Positions 14,801 through 27,600 of a stretch of 64,000 nucleotides of DNA are shown piece by piece. A program made the translations under genes and the position numbers. Each line of letters begins with the position of its first letter. Position 1 is the stretch's first letter. The notes below the pieces were generated by a model. It saw only the letters and a program-made list of their open reading frames with translations, searched no databases and had not been told where the DNA came from. Source of the stretch: Hymenolepis diminuta (lineage: Eukaryota; Platyhelminthes; Cestoda; Cyclophyllidea; Hymenolepididae). The stretch is taken from positions 1,441,169-1,505,168 of the forward strand of contig CAADRB010000011.1 of assembly GCA_900708905.1 (NCBI GenBank). Reading direction: 5' to 3'.

Positions 14801-15249
14801 ATGGCGTGCGAAGCAAAGAGTCTAATGTTACGAATGTGCAGTTTTCTTCTGGGCTCTGGACGGTTTGTACTTGTAAATAATACCATTACTTTATGGTCCG
14901 AGTGTTAGTCACCTACTAGCAGAGAGGGTCATATGACTATAATAAATTTAGTCAGTACTTGTGAACTCTTTTTCGTTCATGCTTGAAGTGGAATTCGAAT
15001 TCAGATGTATGCACTTGCAGCGATGTGCGATCGTCGTTTTTTCTGAAGGTATTTACAAATAGAATTGGGACTATCTTGTAAGGCAGCGTATGATTTTGAG
15101 TAACATTCCTGCCATAGCCAGTAGATGTCTATCAACACCCGGCGATTAGAAATGATTGACTGGCGATAAGGTCTCCACTACAGGGTCCACAGATGATCCC
15201 GTGTGTGTTTGCTTGTTTGCACATAGACACCTAAACAGATGTTTACCAT

Positions 15250-16035
15250 CACCTCGAGACACCGATAAAGAGACATGACTGACGTCCAAAGAAGAAACTT
15301 GTATATAAACCCAATTTACTTATAAATAAATAGCGGGGGGGGGGGAAGGGGAGTGACTTGTCTGCCACCCCTGAACTGGTCTGAGAACATGAATGACTTG
15401 ACCTATTTCATCTATTCGACCTATGTGACCCCAATAGACCCACAATGTCATAGCAATTACAATTACACATTATTCCATCCGTTATATACAGGGAAATGAT
15501 ATTTTCCCAAGATGAATTTCATATGTTACATTCTTTATTTTCCGTCGATCAATTCTGCTTTTTTTAATTTATATTTATTTGAACCAATTTCTCTGAACAA
15601 TTTGATTAAAGCGTGTGCAAATAACTCGACCTATAATTACAAAATGTCCTTTTCGTTCTAACATTGTGTTTTTTCGAATTTTTTTATAATTAATGCAATT
15701 ATTTAAACAATTTAAGTGTCAGATTAACTATTAGAGAATTTGCCAAATTTTTCGTTCAAGAAAAGCATTATAAATGTTATTAATTTAAATTAATAAAGTG
15801 ATATTATTGTGGAGAGTGACGTTTAAAACGTCTCGTTGTTTGCTTATCGTAATGACGATGAAAGATCTATCAGGGCCATATCTATCGAATAGATGTAATG
15901 AGTCAAGTCACTTATGTCATTAGATCAGTTCGGAGGTAGCAGACAAGCCACTTCAATTTATTAATTTGTAAATTACGTTAATATACAAAACATTTCTTCG
16001 TTGGACATGAATCATGTCTCGCTGTTGGAGTCTTT
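15250..16035. repeat. long imperfect inverted repeat (foldback or inverted pair)
   Basis: The left arm (about 15250-15475) matches the reverse complement of the right arm (about 15835-16035) along its length. Paired landmarks are GAGACATGA followed by GTCCAA and GAAGAAA, then AATTTAC with an AATAAAT run, then TGRCTTGTCTGC, CTGAACTGRTCTRA, TGACTTGAC and CATCTATTCGA. The unmatched centre is about 360 bp and AT-rich. An 11-base G run (15335-15345) lies inside the left arm. The right arm ends next to a (TA)n tract. No coding frame is present. It could be a foldback/MITE-type element or two inverted copies of one repeat. Confidence 0.7.

Positions 16036-16038
<3 letters not shown>

Positions 16039-16069
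<31 letters not shown>
16039..16069. repeat. (TA)n microsatellite
   Basis: Uninterrupted TA run of about 15 units next to the right arm of the inverted repeat. Confidence 0.95.
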
Positions 16070-16072
<3 letters not shown>

Positions 16073-16690
16073 TCTACTCTCGACAACATTGTTCAACCCT
16101 CAAAGGGCAAAGGAAAACATCTTCCGCTCATTTAGATAATTTTAACTTTAGTAAAAGATCAATTCAATCACTCGATAAACTGTTATCATTTAAATTCCTA
16201 AGTGTTCATAGGAGTTCCCTAATGACAAATAATGTACGTACATTTCCTCAATTTTTAAGCAATTTCGATTCTGAAACTAAATGACTTGATTCTAAAATGG
16301 AATAAGCTCAAATTAAGTATCTTAATCAAAAACAAAATTGAGGCTCTAAATTTTCTATCCAGTTATGTCAGAGGGCAAACTGGGAATAAATACCACTTTA
16401 GAAAATAGCAAAAGTTATTATCTTGCTAATGACGTTAAGATACAGTGAAATTACCTGAACCATCTAAAAATAGAGACATAATATTTAAATTTAGCATGTA
16501 TAATAAAATGTTTAAACATTATGTAATGAGTTTCTCTTTAAAATTTTTGTATAAAGCAAGTTCCAAAATTAACTATAAATGACATCCGTCAAGTGCTACA
16601 TGGAAAAAATCGAATATTTAAATGTCCTTTGTAAGACGAATCGGGGTTAATATTGAAGGGTTTAAAGATGACCTTAGCGCACTTGACAAG
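16070..16690. other. AT-rich spacer upstream of the ALG1 promoter
   Basis: No frame, repeat or RNA gene recognised. Confidence 0.5.
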
Positions 16691-16699
16691 ACGACCTTC

Positions 16700-16901
16700 A
16701 GTTGCCATTGGTCCAGCTAATCATTGTTACCGTATGATTGGGTGCTTTAACAATGGAGCGCTTCTATTGGTCGACACGGTCGCTAGCTCAGCCTAGTCTC
16801 AGCTTACTTTGCACCCTCGAAGCCTACATTCTTCGGCTTGTGATACATCTGGCGTTGAGTGTTTGTCCGAACCTGAATTCTGAGCCTCATTTAATTTTCA
16901 A
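16700..16901 (+). promoter_or_regulatory. putative ALG1 promoter and 5' UTR exon with three ATTGG boxes
   Basis: Three inverted CCAAT (ATTGG) pentamers lie at 16707-16711, 16737-16741 and 16766-16770, spaced 30 and 29 bp apart. Such spacing is typical of NF-Y-bound promoters. A GC-richer patch follows, then a probable 5' UTR exon ending at 16901 with a consensus donor (GTAAGT at 16902). The intron 16902-17065 would join it to the start exon at 17066. An in-frame TAA in the joined leader lies upstream of the ATG. Direct trans-splicing to the 17066 acceptor is also possible, since spliced leaders are known in flatworms. Confidence 0.5.
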
Positions 16902-17073
16902 GTAAGTATCACAACACATTTTGTACCAAATTGTTTCAAATATTTAAAACGGTCCATTCTAGCGCATGAATCAATTTCTACTTATATCGCATAACTTATC
17001 TATGCATTTTTAAAATGTTCTTTCTTATTTTACACGCTAACGGATTTTCATCTCTCAAAATTCAGAAATTCCT

Positions 17074-19827
17074 ATGTCTGCTCAACCATCTGTCCACTTA
17101 CTAGTTTTGGGTGATGTTACCCGCTCTCCTCGTATTAAAAATCACGCTAAATCATTTGCCAAAGAAGGATGGAAGGTAAAGTTGTCCGGCTATATGGGCA
17201 ACAGACCAGATACTGATGAGGACATTCAATATTGTTATCTCTCTGAACCTCCTTCATGTCTTGATATGTTGCCTCGAATTCTTTCGCTTCCAATAAAGGT
17301 AAAGTGAGATTGCCTGGTATTTATTTTGGTTTAGTGGTTCTTTCTGTCAATATGCCTATTCTTTCATTTGATCCTTCATATGAAAGCGGATATTCTTTTC
17401 GTTCAATCGCCTCCAGCTGTACCTACCTTTTCCGTAGTTTATTTCTTTGCCTTTTTCAATGGGTGTCTGATTTGTATTGATTGGCATAACTATGGTTACA
17501 CTATATTATCGGCAGCTTCTCGTCGGCAAACGCCAATTGCCAGGTAATTCCCATGAGTTTTTTTTCTTTTTATTATGCTTTTCTTTTGCAGTATTTACAA
17601 ATTTATGGAAATAACTTTCGCTGCTTGGTTCTTCAACCCAAATTCACACGTTAAGACATCTCATTTTACTGTGTCAGAGGCCCTTAAAGAGGATCTGTTG
17701 AGACGAACTGGCATTGAAGCTACGGTGGTTTATGATAGACCCACTAATGAATTCAAACCAACCAATTTGGAGGATGCACATAAATTGTTTCTCCAGTGCG
17801 TTGAATTTTTTTCAGTTTTACTTCGATTTTCATCTTTATTGTTAAGGTGATAAAGTTACTGGCTGAATAAAAGATTTGGTATCGTTAGATCATCTCACTT
17901 ACTTACTTCTAAAATCATCTGATTGCATTGCCCTCTATTTACCTCGAAGCTGATGTTAGTATTCAGTTAATTCTTTCACATAGTTGGGACCTGCTAAAGT
18001 ATTGCTAAAATGCTTTTGAGTAGCCCCTTACTGTTTTCAAGATTATGGACAATCCTCTGAGGTGTGATCGTCTTTGTTATCCATTCACTATTTAAATCGT
18101 CCTAGTTGCCTTTCGCTAAATTGTAAGCTATTCTGCTATGATATAATTCTGAGCCGGTCAATTTCGAATCAATATTTTTTCCTATTTTAAATAATGAAAT
18201 ATGTACCAGCGTTCTCGTGCGCTATTTGAGACCATAGTATTTCATTATTTTTGTATTTTATCTTGCAGTTTATCCCAAAACTATCCACAACTCCGAAATT
18301 TAAGTGGTTCAACTGAAGGCACAGTCTTCACAGAAGTAACAAATTCTCCCAAGGGTAGTTGTCAATGGCGATCAGACCGTCCAGCTCTTGTAGTCAGCGG
18401 TTGTTCTTGGACACCGGATGATGATTTTACTGTTTTGATGGAAGCTCTAGATATATACAATACTGTTGTTGCTTCTTCACCCAATATTCACTATCACAAA
18501 CTCATTTGCATTGTTACCGGTAATGAGGTTGTTTTATAATGTCCATTCCAATCCAATTTCAAGCCTGATTGTTAACCAATCAAAGTGTGATGTAGGTAAA
18601 GGACCACTGAAGACACACTTTCAATCCATGATTGCTGGAAGGAACTGGGAGCATGTAGAAGTTCTTACTCCATGGTTGGAATGGAGTGACTATCCTCTAC
18701 TTCTTGGATCTGCAGATTTGGGTGTTAGTCTGCATCACAGCACTTCGGACTTGGACCTCCCTATGAAGGTACGCATTTTGAGTTGGTTTCATGTTTATCT
18801 TGCAATTTGAAATTCCTTGGAAATCATCTGGTGACATTGTAATTACTTTTGTTGCGGTCTTAATGTCTAAACTTCAGATATCATCGAATGTCACTATTTT
18901 ATTAACTCGTCTTTTCATCATCCATGTTGCTTAAACCTACAAATCATTTTTCTAGGTACCTCACTACTCATGGTTAAAAATTACGATAATTTGTCATTTA
19001 AACATTCTGGTACATCAGCGATGGTTTAGCTTGAAAATTTGTTTAACAATGTCCTCTTAATATCATGTGGATTCGTAAAAGCAACCGTTATTCCCTATGG
19101 CTAATTTAAATTTAAAACTATTAGCGGCCCCAAAGCAATCCTTTTTTCAACCTTTATCAATATATCATATAGTTTTCATTTGATTTTTGGATTCGGACTG
19201 CAAGGTATTTATTTAATAGGTAGTTCACGTCACAGAATTCCGATTTCATGAATTGTCCCCTGGATTACTGAGCGAATTCTTGTCCATAACATCCAGCGGT
19301 TTTTGACCGGCTGATGGAATGGAGTGGTCGGTCTCGCCATTTCAATTATTTTTTTTCTTCCGACGGTTGAGAAAGTAATATGCGTACCAGAGCCTAGTTA
19401 GTTAAGTTATTCTGATTTTGACATTAGGCCCGAACACTTCTCTGCCTCATCGTTAGCTTATCAATTTAGTCTACCAGTTAGGTCTTTTCCAATGGAAAAT
19501 CTTAATGACTACTGTATTCTGCGCTTTCAGGTTGTTGATCTACTTGGGGCTGAAGTACCAGTCCTGGCTTTGACCTACCCTGCTCTTTCTGAACTCCTTC
19601 CCGACGGCCAACTAGGTTACCACTTCAGGACTCCCAACGAATTGGCTGATCATCTGGAACAACTTCTGATGCCAAAAGAAGACTTCCAAGGTGTAGGAGA
19701 TTCTCCCGATCTTGCCCGTCTTCGACGTAATATCCGCACTCTCAAACAATTACCCGATATGTCATGGCATACGCATTGGTGTAGCACTGTTCTTCCTGTC
19801 TGTAGACAGCTGGTTTCTGCTCGATAG
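17074..19827 (+). CDS. ALG1: chitobiosyldiphosphodolichol beta-mannosyltransferase (ALG1)
   Basis: Adds the first mannose, from GDP-mannose, to GlcNAc2-PP-dolichol on the cytosolic ER face, starting the N-glycan core (GT33 family, GT-B fold). Exons: 17074-17298, 17335-17543, 17592-17795, 18269-18519, 18596-18768, 19531-19827. Phases join without a break to 452 aa (human ALG1 is 464). Landmarks in order are [10 protein letters not shown] (N-terminal), [48 protein letters not shown] and DLPMKVVDLLG (the sugar-nucleotide site of the family). Introns are 36, 48, 473, 76 and 762 bp. The start lacks the N-terminal membrane anchor of other ALG1 proteins, and an upstream in-frame stop in the probable leader argues against a missed start. 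Identity is secure; the exact 5' end is less so. Confidence 0.93.
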
Positions 19828-21663
19828 ACTTCCCCGAACTCTCCTCAATATCTCTTATTTTCTTGATTTGTGCTGAAAAGCAACTTCTCAAATGGTATAA
19901 CAATGAATAGATGCGATTCCATCATCTGATATTCTATTTCGGTCTTCTATTTTTCGTATGCATCTAAGATTGTGTTAAGGTGTTGACCAAAGATTGGAAT
20001 GAATTGCTTGCTTTGAGATTTGAAATAACATCCTTATAAATATTCATGACTGGAGAGCACCACAAGGCGCTCGCATACATAAGCGTGAATAGTAATAATA
20101 GTTATTCGTTAAATAATACATAGAATGACAGCCGCAACATGTGATATTATTTGAAATTCGATTCGTAACTAAACCTCCGACTGTGGACTTGGATTTGGCA
20201 TGACCATCCTTTGCGCTGATCGTATCACTCACTTCCGTAATGGTTCATTATCATCTTGGCACTTAGCATCTAGCCTCCTGGCCTCATTGTATCGATGACT
20301 TGAAGTGTTCTTAAACATTTAAATATCTGCAGATCTTTATAGGAAGCATTTATCAATCGTTCTGTGTATAACTTTACAGGGCAAGAGAAGGAGTCAGCAG
20401 GATATAGTGGTGTACAGACGACGTTATGTAAATAATAAACCGGGGACTTTGTATGACATTTGTAGTATTTAGGCTCCCAGTGTCTGGCCATATGAAAAAA
20501 TCCACTCAAGAAACGGCGACTGGAGTAGTGATTAACTTGCCTCTGTCGCCAATTGTATATCGTTTGGCCGTCTAAACGGTTATAATCGACACAGTATAGC
20601 CAGGTATGATCTAGTAAACACGTTCTTTCTGAGGTTTTTGTAAGTAGTTCTCAATATGTTACAGCCTTAATAGGGCACTTCGATGGGCGATCGCTAGAAC
20701 AATCTCTGAATTCGAACCATTTCAAAGAGTATTGTGGTTACCTCAGGTTTCAACGCTGAAGCATAAACTTTTGCCGATAACGTTGGTCTTTATTTTCATT
20801 CTTGGGTTAGGTTAAAACTATTTATCCGTTATTGAATACATATTTAGGATAAGAATCGAAGGATTGTTTACATTGAAAATGAACGGTATGAAAAAATCGA
20901 ACTGAATCGTTGAGTGATCCTTAGGAAGAAATCAGTACCCAAGCTCTGCTATGTTAAAATCACAGCTGCTAGAAGAAACATTTTCCTAAAATATATCGGC
21001 TAACGGCTTTGGAACTCTAAAGATGAGAGTAGTGCCGCTACCCAATCTTTTAAACTTGGCTAAATCGGATGTGTTTTTTACCGCCGGACCAACCTTAAAT
21101 AATTTTTGAAATATAAGATTAAGTAAGTGTATATCAATGCAGGCTAAGTTCTAAAATTTCCATCCACTTGCCTTGAAGGTTCTAACCTAACGCCCTCAAA
21201 AATACTTGAAGAAATTTTTGAGAATATATAGACCCCAATCACATCTAAAATCACGTAAAAATCTGAAGTCCAAGATCAAAATGGTTAATTTTTCTCCTGC
21301 CCCTTCAGTAAATAATGTATCGAAAGCTACTTACCCTCTGTTTGAATCGTATTAGTGATTTGTATCTTTTGTTCAAATGGACTCCAAGTATAATGCGGTT
21401 CGTTAAAACCAACCTTGCTCAGTCGTAGCATCAGCAAAACTTTCTATAACACTTACCTAATATTCTCTTAAATAATTCCAATTTGGTTCCTCTCTTATTT
21501 CTATCCGGAACATATAATCACATTTACTTATGATTACACTATCTTCTTCCTTAATTAAGTACAAAACTCAATATTTGAAGTATATGAACATTTACCTGAT
21601 AATATAAAATAACAAAAAGAATGAGAAGTACAGACATAAAACGGTCGTGAAGGGAATGGCATA
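19828..21663. other. spacer between convergent ALG1 and UTX genes
   Basis: The two genes converge here, so both 3' UTRs must lie in this stretch. I did not find a compelling AATAAA just after the ALG1 stop. A weak stretch near 20515-20570 resembles the SINE family A head but is too diverged to call. Confidence 0.45.
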
Positions 21664-24600
21664 TTAATACACTGGAAAAGGTGAATAGGTAGCATTCAGG
21701 GTCGCGGTTACTTGCCCACTGTATAAGCTACCATTGGATGCTGAAAAATAGGAGAATAGATTAACATACCTACTGAAATCGAAATAAGTGGTACCATGAG
21801 AAAATGTGCTTACGGTGTTAGTTTGGAAGTTGTCGTAAATAGTAGCTAATTCAGACGTGTAGTATTCAGAGAGAACGCTGAAGGACTGCAAACTAGGATC
21901 ATTGCGCCGTGCACATGAGAAGCATCTAACTTCAGAGCGTTTCTCTTGCGTTGTTACAAAGAGAATATTGAAAACTTCGATCTAAAATAGGTAACGAATC
22001 AGTAAGAGGAAAGTCCTGTGATTAAACTCATTAATTTGAAAGTTGTACTTACTTCACAATCCTGGCAGTAATGAGCAATATCGTCCGGTTTCTTCCCGTG
22101 CCGTTTAACAGGAATTTGAAGCTGTTCAAGGAAGTCCAGTATCAGTTGAGAATTCACCATTGTACGAAGAAGAGTACTCCTTTAAAAGCGAAAACAATAT
22201 TAGAAAATCCAAACTACTGAGAATAAAAAAATATTTCAAATCAGTAGTATAGGCAACCAATCCCACCTAATAGTAAGGGCTAAAATAGGCAATATTGCCA
22301 TTAAAACTAGCAATAAGCACCCAGTCGATGGGAATGGTTAACCAGATTAGGTAAGTCCGACTACGACGGAATTTGAGTTTCTCGCAAGGAAGGCTACTCC
22401 CATACCTGATATGAAGTTGAAAAACGCTTTCCCAGTTCGTACTTATTCTATGAATATGCTAATGTCAATATATGACTGCTTTTGAATAGCACTAACATTT
22501 AACATGTATTACATAACGAATAACATCTATTCAGGTCTATTGTAATGCATTCGAATATTTAATAATAAGTTGCTTTCTACTTTTTAAATCTTACTTAAAA
22601 TATTTATTTGGTGGTTGGATAAGATCCAGCGTATTGTGCCAGTTCGAAATTCGATTCACCTGTCTTATTTGTCGTCTCTGCCTTCGGTGACTTTTACTTT
22701 ATTTAACAGTTAGATGACAAAAGTTTACATTTGTTCAATATTATGCTTTTTTTACATTTAAGGCTACACGTGGTTGACAAAATAGAAGATATTCCTCTTG
22801 CTTCAAATGGTGTTATGGGTATAAAACATAATAAAAACCCGGCCTACCTGTTTTAAATGGCAAATATTTTGCAAAATTGTGTTGAACCTTGAGACTGTGT
22901 AATATGTAATGTAATATTTAATATGTAATGTAATCAATAACTTCAAATTCCGCTCGTTTAGAGATATCAATAATTTTAAGTGCGTTTGATGGTGGGGTAA
23001 TCTTGTCAGCTAAGAGCACTTGCTACGGACTCTTTCATCATTCAACTGCTTTATGTATTCAATTTGCGTAAGTTGAAAAATGTGGACGGAAAGATCCGAC
23101 AAAATTTGATCCACCTGTCATTTTTAACACTTCTGGGTTCAGAGAATTTTCCCACTTAACTTATAATTTGACGAAAAATTATAGTATTTGCTCACATTTT
23201 TTCTTATACCCAAAGCTCTGAATGGTCGACAGAGTAGATGATGTCTCTCCAAATACAATTTGATGGCTACAATATGGCCTAATTTTGGAGTAAGTCAGAC
23301 AATTTTTAATAATACAAACTTATATTTTAAAACGACACAGTTTAGCCTTTTTAACTAACAAAATATATTGCTGAAGTGCGTGTTGGAAATTAAAAGTTAT
23401 ACAACCGATGCCGTTATTACAAAAGATTTTTCAATTTAATGAACAAAATTAAATTATTCTGATCTTAAATAATATTATGACTTAAAATAAATTCAGGATA
23501 TCATAGCAGTTCCGACTGGTAATCTACCCTTCCTGTTTATATGCGTCTACATGTTTCCCACGATGAGAGGATGTAAAATTGTTTGTTTCACCGTGACTAA
23601 TAATAGTGAAGGCATTAAGCATAGATTGACTGCAAAATTAGGACGCCAAAAATCTTAGAATGGAAAAGTTTTTCATGGCCAAAAAACAGCCAACAGAGTC
23701 TATTTAAAGTGTAAAACCCCAACTCAAGGAAATTTGACCAAACATATTGAAATGCCAATTGTGTGCGAATGTTCGTAGAGAAGGCAATGTTTTGTATAAT
23801 CGACGGGATCATCGTTCCACAGGCTTAACGATTAATAAAAGGACTTCAATTGACCAATTTCTGGATGCCATATATCAGAATGCCATCCACAACGTCGACA
23901 CCGAGTTCAATGCGGGGTTCTTCAAAGAGACCAGAAAAACAACGATACATATTTTTCTGAGCTGAGTAGTGGACCAAATTATAACCATATAGCTATGCAT
24001 CCACTTATCCGAATAGTACCATGTATACTATCTTTATTAATAAACAGAAATATCAATACTTACTATTAAAGTACATTAAGCTCAGACGAGTGTTGGAAAA
24101 TGCTCTTCTGAATGGACTTGGAGGTTTGCTTTATAGCGAGATTAAAAATAGGCTATTTTGATTCAGTAGTATATACCCAAGCCATAAACTTGCTTTATGA
24201 GAGCACACAGTTGTTCCTCGCATCCCCTAACATTCTTCGCCAATTGCCAGGAGAGATGAATCATAGGTACCGCCGATTTAACATTTCTCAATCGATTATA
24301 CTCAAACCTCTCCACCGACAGTTGGTACTGCCTGGGAGTCATGGTTCCAATATTCCAGACAATATTGTTGCACCATCCCAGCGCCTGACCCCAGAACACC
24401 GTGCCCGCATTGAACCATACTAAATCACCGGGTTTTTGAAGGAAGCGATACACGGGGATGTCCTCTTGTCGCAACTCCTCTACGTCTGGCCACCAGGAGC
24501 TGGTCAGGAAATCGAGACCTTGGTGTTCAGTGAGACGGTGAATGGCGCCCCAGTACTGTTCAGGAACTGCGAACCATTCACAATCTCCCGGACCAACGTT

Positions 24601-27600
24601 GATATTCACTGCACACATATTGTTTCCCTCTTGATGACCAGTGATTCGGGCATTTGGAATCTGCAAAGAAAATCATGATAATAAATACATTAATAGAACG
24701 ATCATACAAAATAGGAGAGTCATGAGAAATAAATACGGTCTCAATATTTCTCTTTGTGGCTGATAAAACAATGCCACAAGCTCATTAATGAAAGTATCAA
24801 CAATATTTGGACGGAATAGTTATTCTGGAGCCACTTCGGTGAGAAATTTGCATTTTACCACCCCCCCTGTTGACTAGAACTGACTATCCACATCACTGAT
24901 GAGCATCTATCTCCTGACCTCTCAATTGGCAAATGTACACGAACACTAAAAGAATGGAGGCAGTAACAACGGTTATCCTAAGCCGATTACCCATGCAAGT
25001 ACTAACTCACCTTGACGTAGTTTAAATTTGGTGATCGGACGAGAACTCACGCTTCTTTACGCGGTAAAATAACCAACTAGACGTGAAAAACCAGATTCAA
25101 GATGCAACAGAGTTCCAAATATTGGGCATAATCATACCAGAAACGGTCTATTCGAACACAAGGTGTTTTAAGCCAAAACAATAGCCATCAAATCTTATTG
25201 TTAAGCAATTCTCTAGTCTCGACAAATACTCCTCGGTAGTCAATGTTCATATGGATACCCTAATTATTCAACATGAATGAAAGAGGTTAATACAAATACA
25301 TTGAAATGGCTTCTCGGCCACCTTCGAACTGTCCTGCCCACTGAAGTCATGCATACATTATATCGACTTCAAAATTGCTTCTTGCGAGTGAACATTTAAG
25401 ACGAAGAAACAGGAACTTATCTTTTAAACCACATTTAAGCATTTTTCCGTTAATGAAGATATTAAAACTAGCCTAGGATTATAATGAAATCATGATCTCT
25501 CCCAGCAAGAAGGTCTTCAACGGAAAAATAGTCTGGAATGCCTTGAGGCAAAACTCTAATATTAATCACTGTTTTGCCAAGTTCTCGAGCTAGGAAAAAA
25601 CCGAACTCTATAAGACAAATACACGTCACTCTTTCATATCCTTGTCGCGAACTAAATTTTACTTAACTTTATCAAAAGGATTCAACGGCCTACCTTCATA
25701 TTTAATTGAATCGTGTTCACTCCAATGAGAGGATAGCCTAAATGGGCCAGCATATTCCCAGCGGAGGTGACTTTGAAGAAAGAGGGGAGTCGATTGAGTT
25801 CCCAGAGTTGGGAGAGCCATTTGCCCTCATTGGAGAGATCGTAGATTGTGGCGAATCGGATCTTGTTTCGTTGTGTGGCTGGAGAGGTGACTGGTTTACC
25901 ACCGGGAGGTAATTTCGATCCGATACTTGCGAGATCAAATAATAAGAGTGCATATTATCACAGAATTTGAAAGGAGGTACTTCATGACATTATATAACGG
26001 TCGTGTGGTTAATTCCTCTGACTGTGAATGCCTGCATAAAATATTCTCCCATTCGTAAGGTGAAGAGATTATTCAAATCATTTAATTAAAATATAACTCT
26101 GTCTTATGATAAATAACCATTATCATTTACTGTCATTATCCCAAGTGACTGCCTTGGCTCCAGCTACCTGTCAAGATCCGAAAGAAGACAGATTATATGT
26201 CCTATCCGTATTCCCTTTTATATATGAATGAGGGTTGAGCGGTTAGTCACCAACACGGAAGTATTTTCGGGTCACGAGCACGGGGGAGTAATAATCGGCT
26301 AATCAAGTGTCCCAACTTTGGTGAGCTCTATCATCATAAAACTGCTAACTTGTATTAATCTGCTGGTATCTTCTCTCTTAGAAGAAGAGGTGCATCTTAA
26401 ATGGTATTAATAGCTAACAATTGCAATAAATTAGCCAAGACGCTGATTGTAACAATTGTGAATAGGAGCTTATGCTAACTGACAGATCTGTAACTCCGAA
26501 GATTTTCGATTCTTCAAATCAAACTTGGTCGATTTCGGATGTGTCTTCGTCTACTGGTATGTGAAATTCGAGGTTACGAAAGTGCAAACGATTGCAAACA
26601 AGTAACTGTCATCCAGGCCGCCTTTGAAGTCGAGCCCCGACCAAACAAAACACTTCTAAACAATCAAATCATGAAGATCTTCAAGATAAAGTGACGTCAA
26701 TTGCAACTTAAATTATGCAGAAATCTTCAATTCCAAAATTTGCGTTCCTCCCTTCAATAAACGATATGTAGAAAGCCATACACCCCATATTAAAATCATT
26801 CAATATACGATCCTTTGATTTAATAGACTTAATAATAGAGCCCGAGGACCAGATCCCGCTCAGTAACCTATGAATTTAACGTGTCACTCATCATATTTTT
26901 TCGATCATCTCTCGAATTTAAAAGAATTTTGTTCCATGTTTTAAAATCAGAACACAGAGTATGCCCAAGAAACTCTCCTGTGTTTATGACTTAAACCTAT
27001 TGGAAACGTCCCCAAAACGCAATCCTTGTTGTACCTTACTTAAATTGATGTACTCATGTATGTTTTAGTCATCTGATTTTGGAGTACAATGGGGCCTGGG
27101 GTGGTTGAGTGTTGAACCATCCCAAATTTTAAGGTTAGCAGCTTAATACTGGGGGCTGACTCTAATCTAATGCAGCGGCAATTTCGGATCAGGACATATT
27201 CGATACAAAATCAAAGAACGAAATGATTTTGAGAACATCGCTAGAGCTTTCTTTAACCATTCGATTCCTGTAAGATATAAACCAAGAATATCATTAAGAA
27301 AAAACATTCAACATCCAAACGTCAAAAGAAATAACGGCTTGTAATGACTTACTTGTCACCTTGTTTCTCATCCTTCACAGCGTCCTTGAATGAAGCCGCT
27401 TGGTAATTCGCATATCTCTGGATGGTGCTTAGAGAACGTGGCGACTCCAAATACCAGGGGCTCAAATCAATCAAATTCGCTTCTGTGGGATTGGGGGCAT
27501 CAAGTAATCGAGTCTTGACAGTATTAGTATTAGGCGATTGTGTATGGATCTATCAAGAGAAAGGGTACAAAATTAATAAAAGTGCTCATATATATGAGTC

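Noticed and set aside
24112..24678. Plus-strand open frames across the JmjC exon
   Set aside because: They are antisense shadows. The minus strand carries the conserved JmjC sequence.
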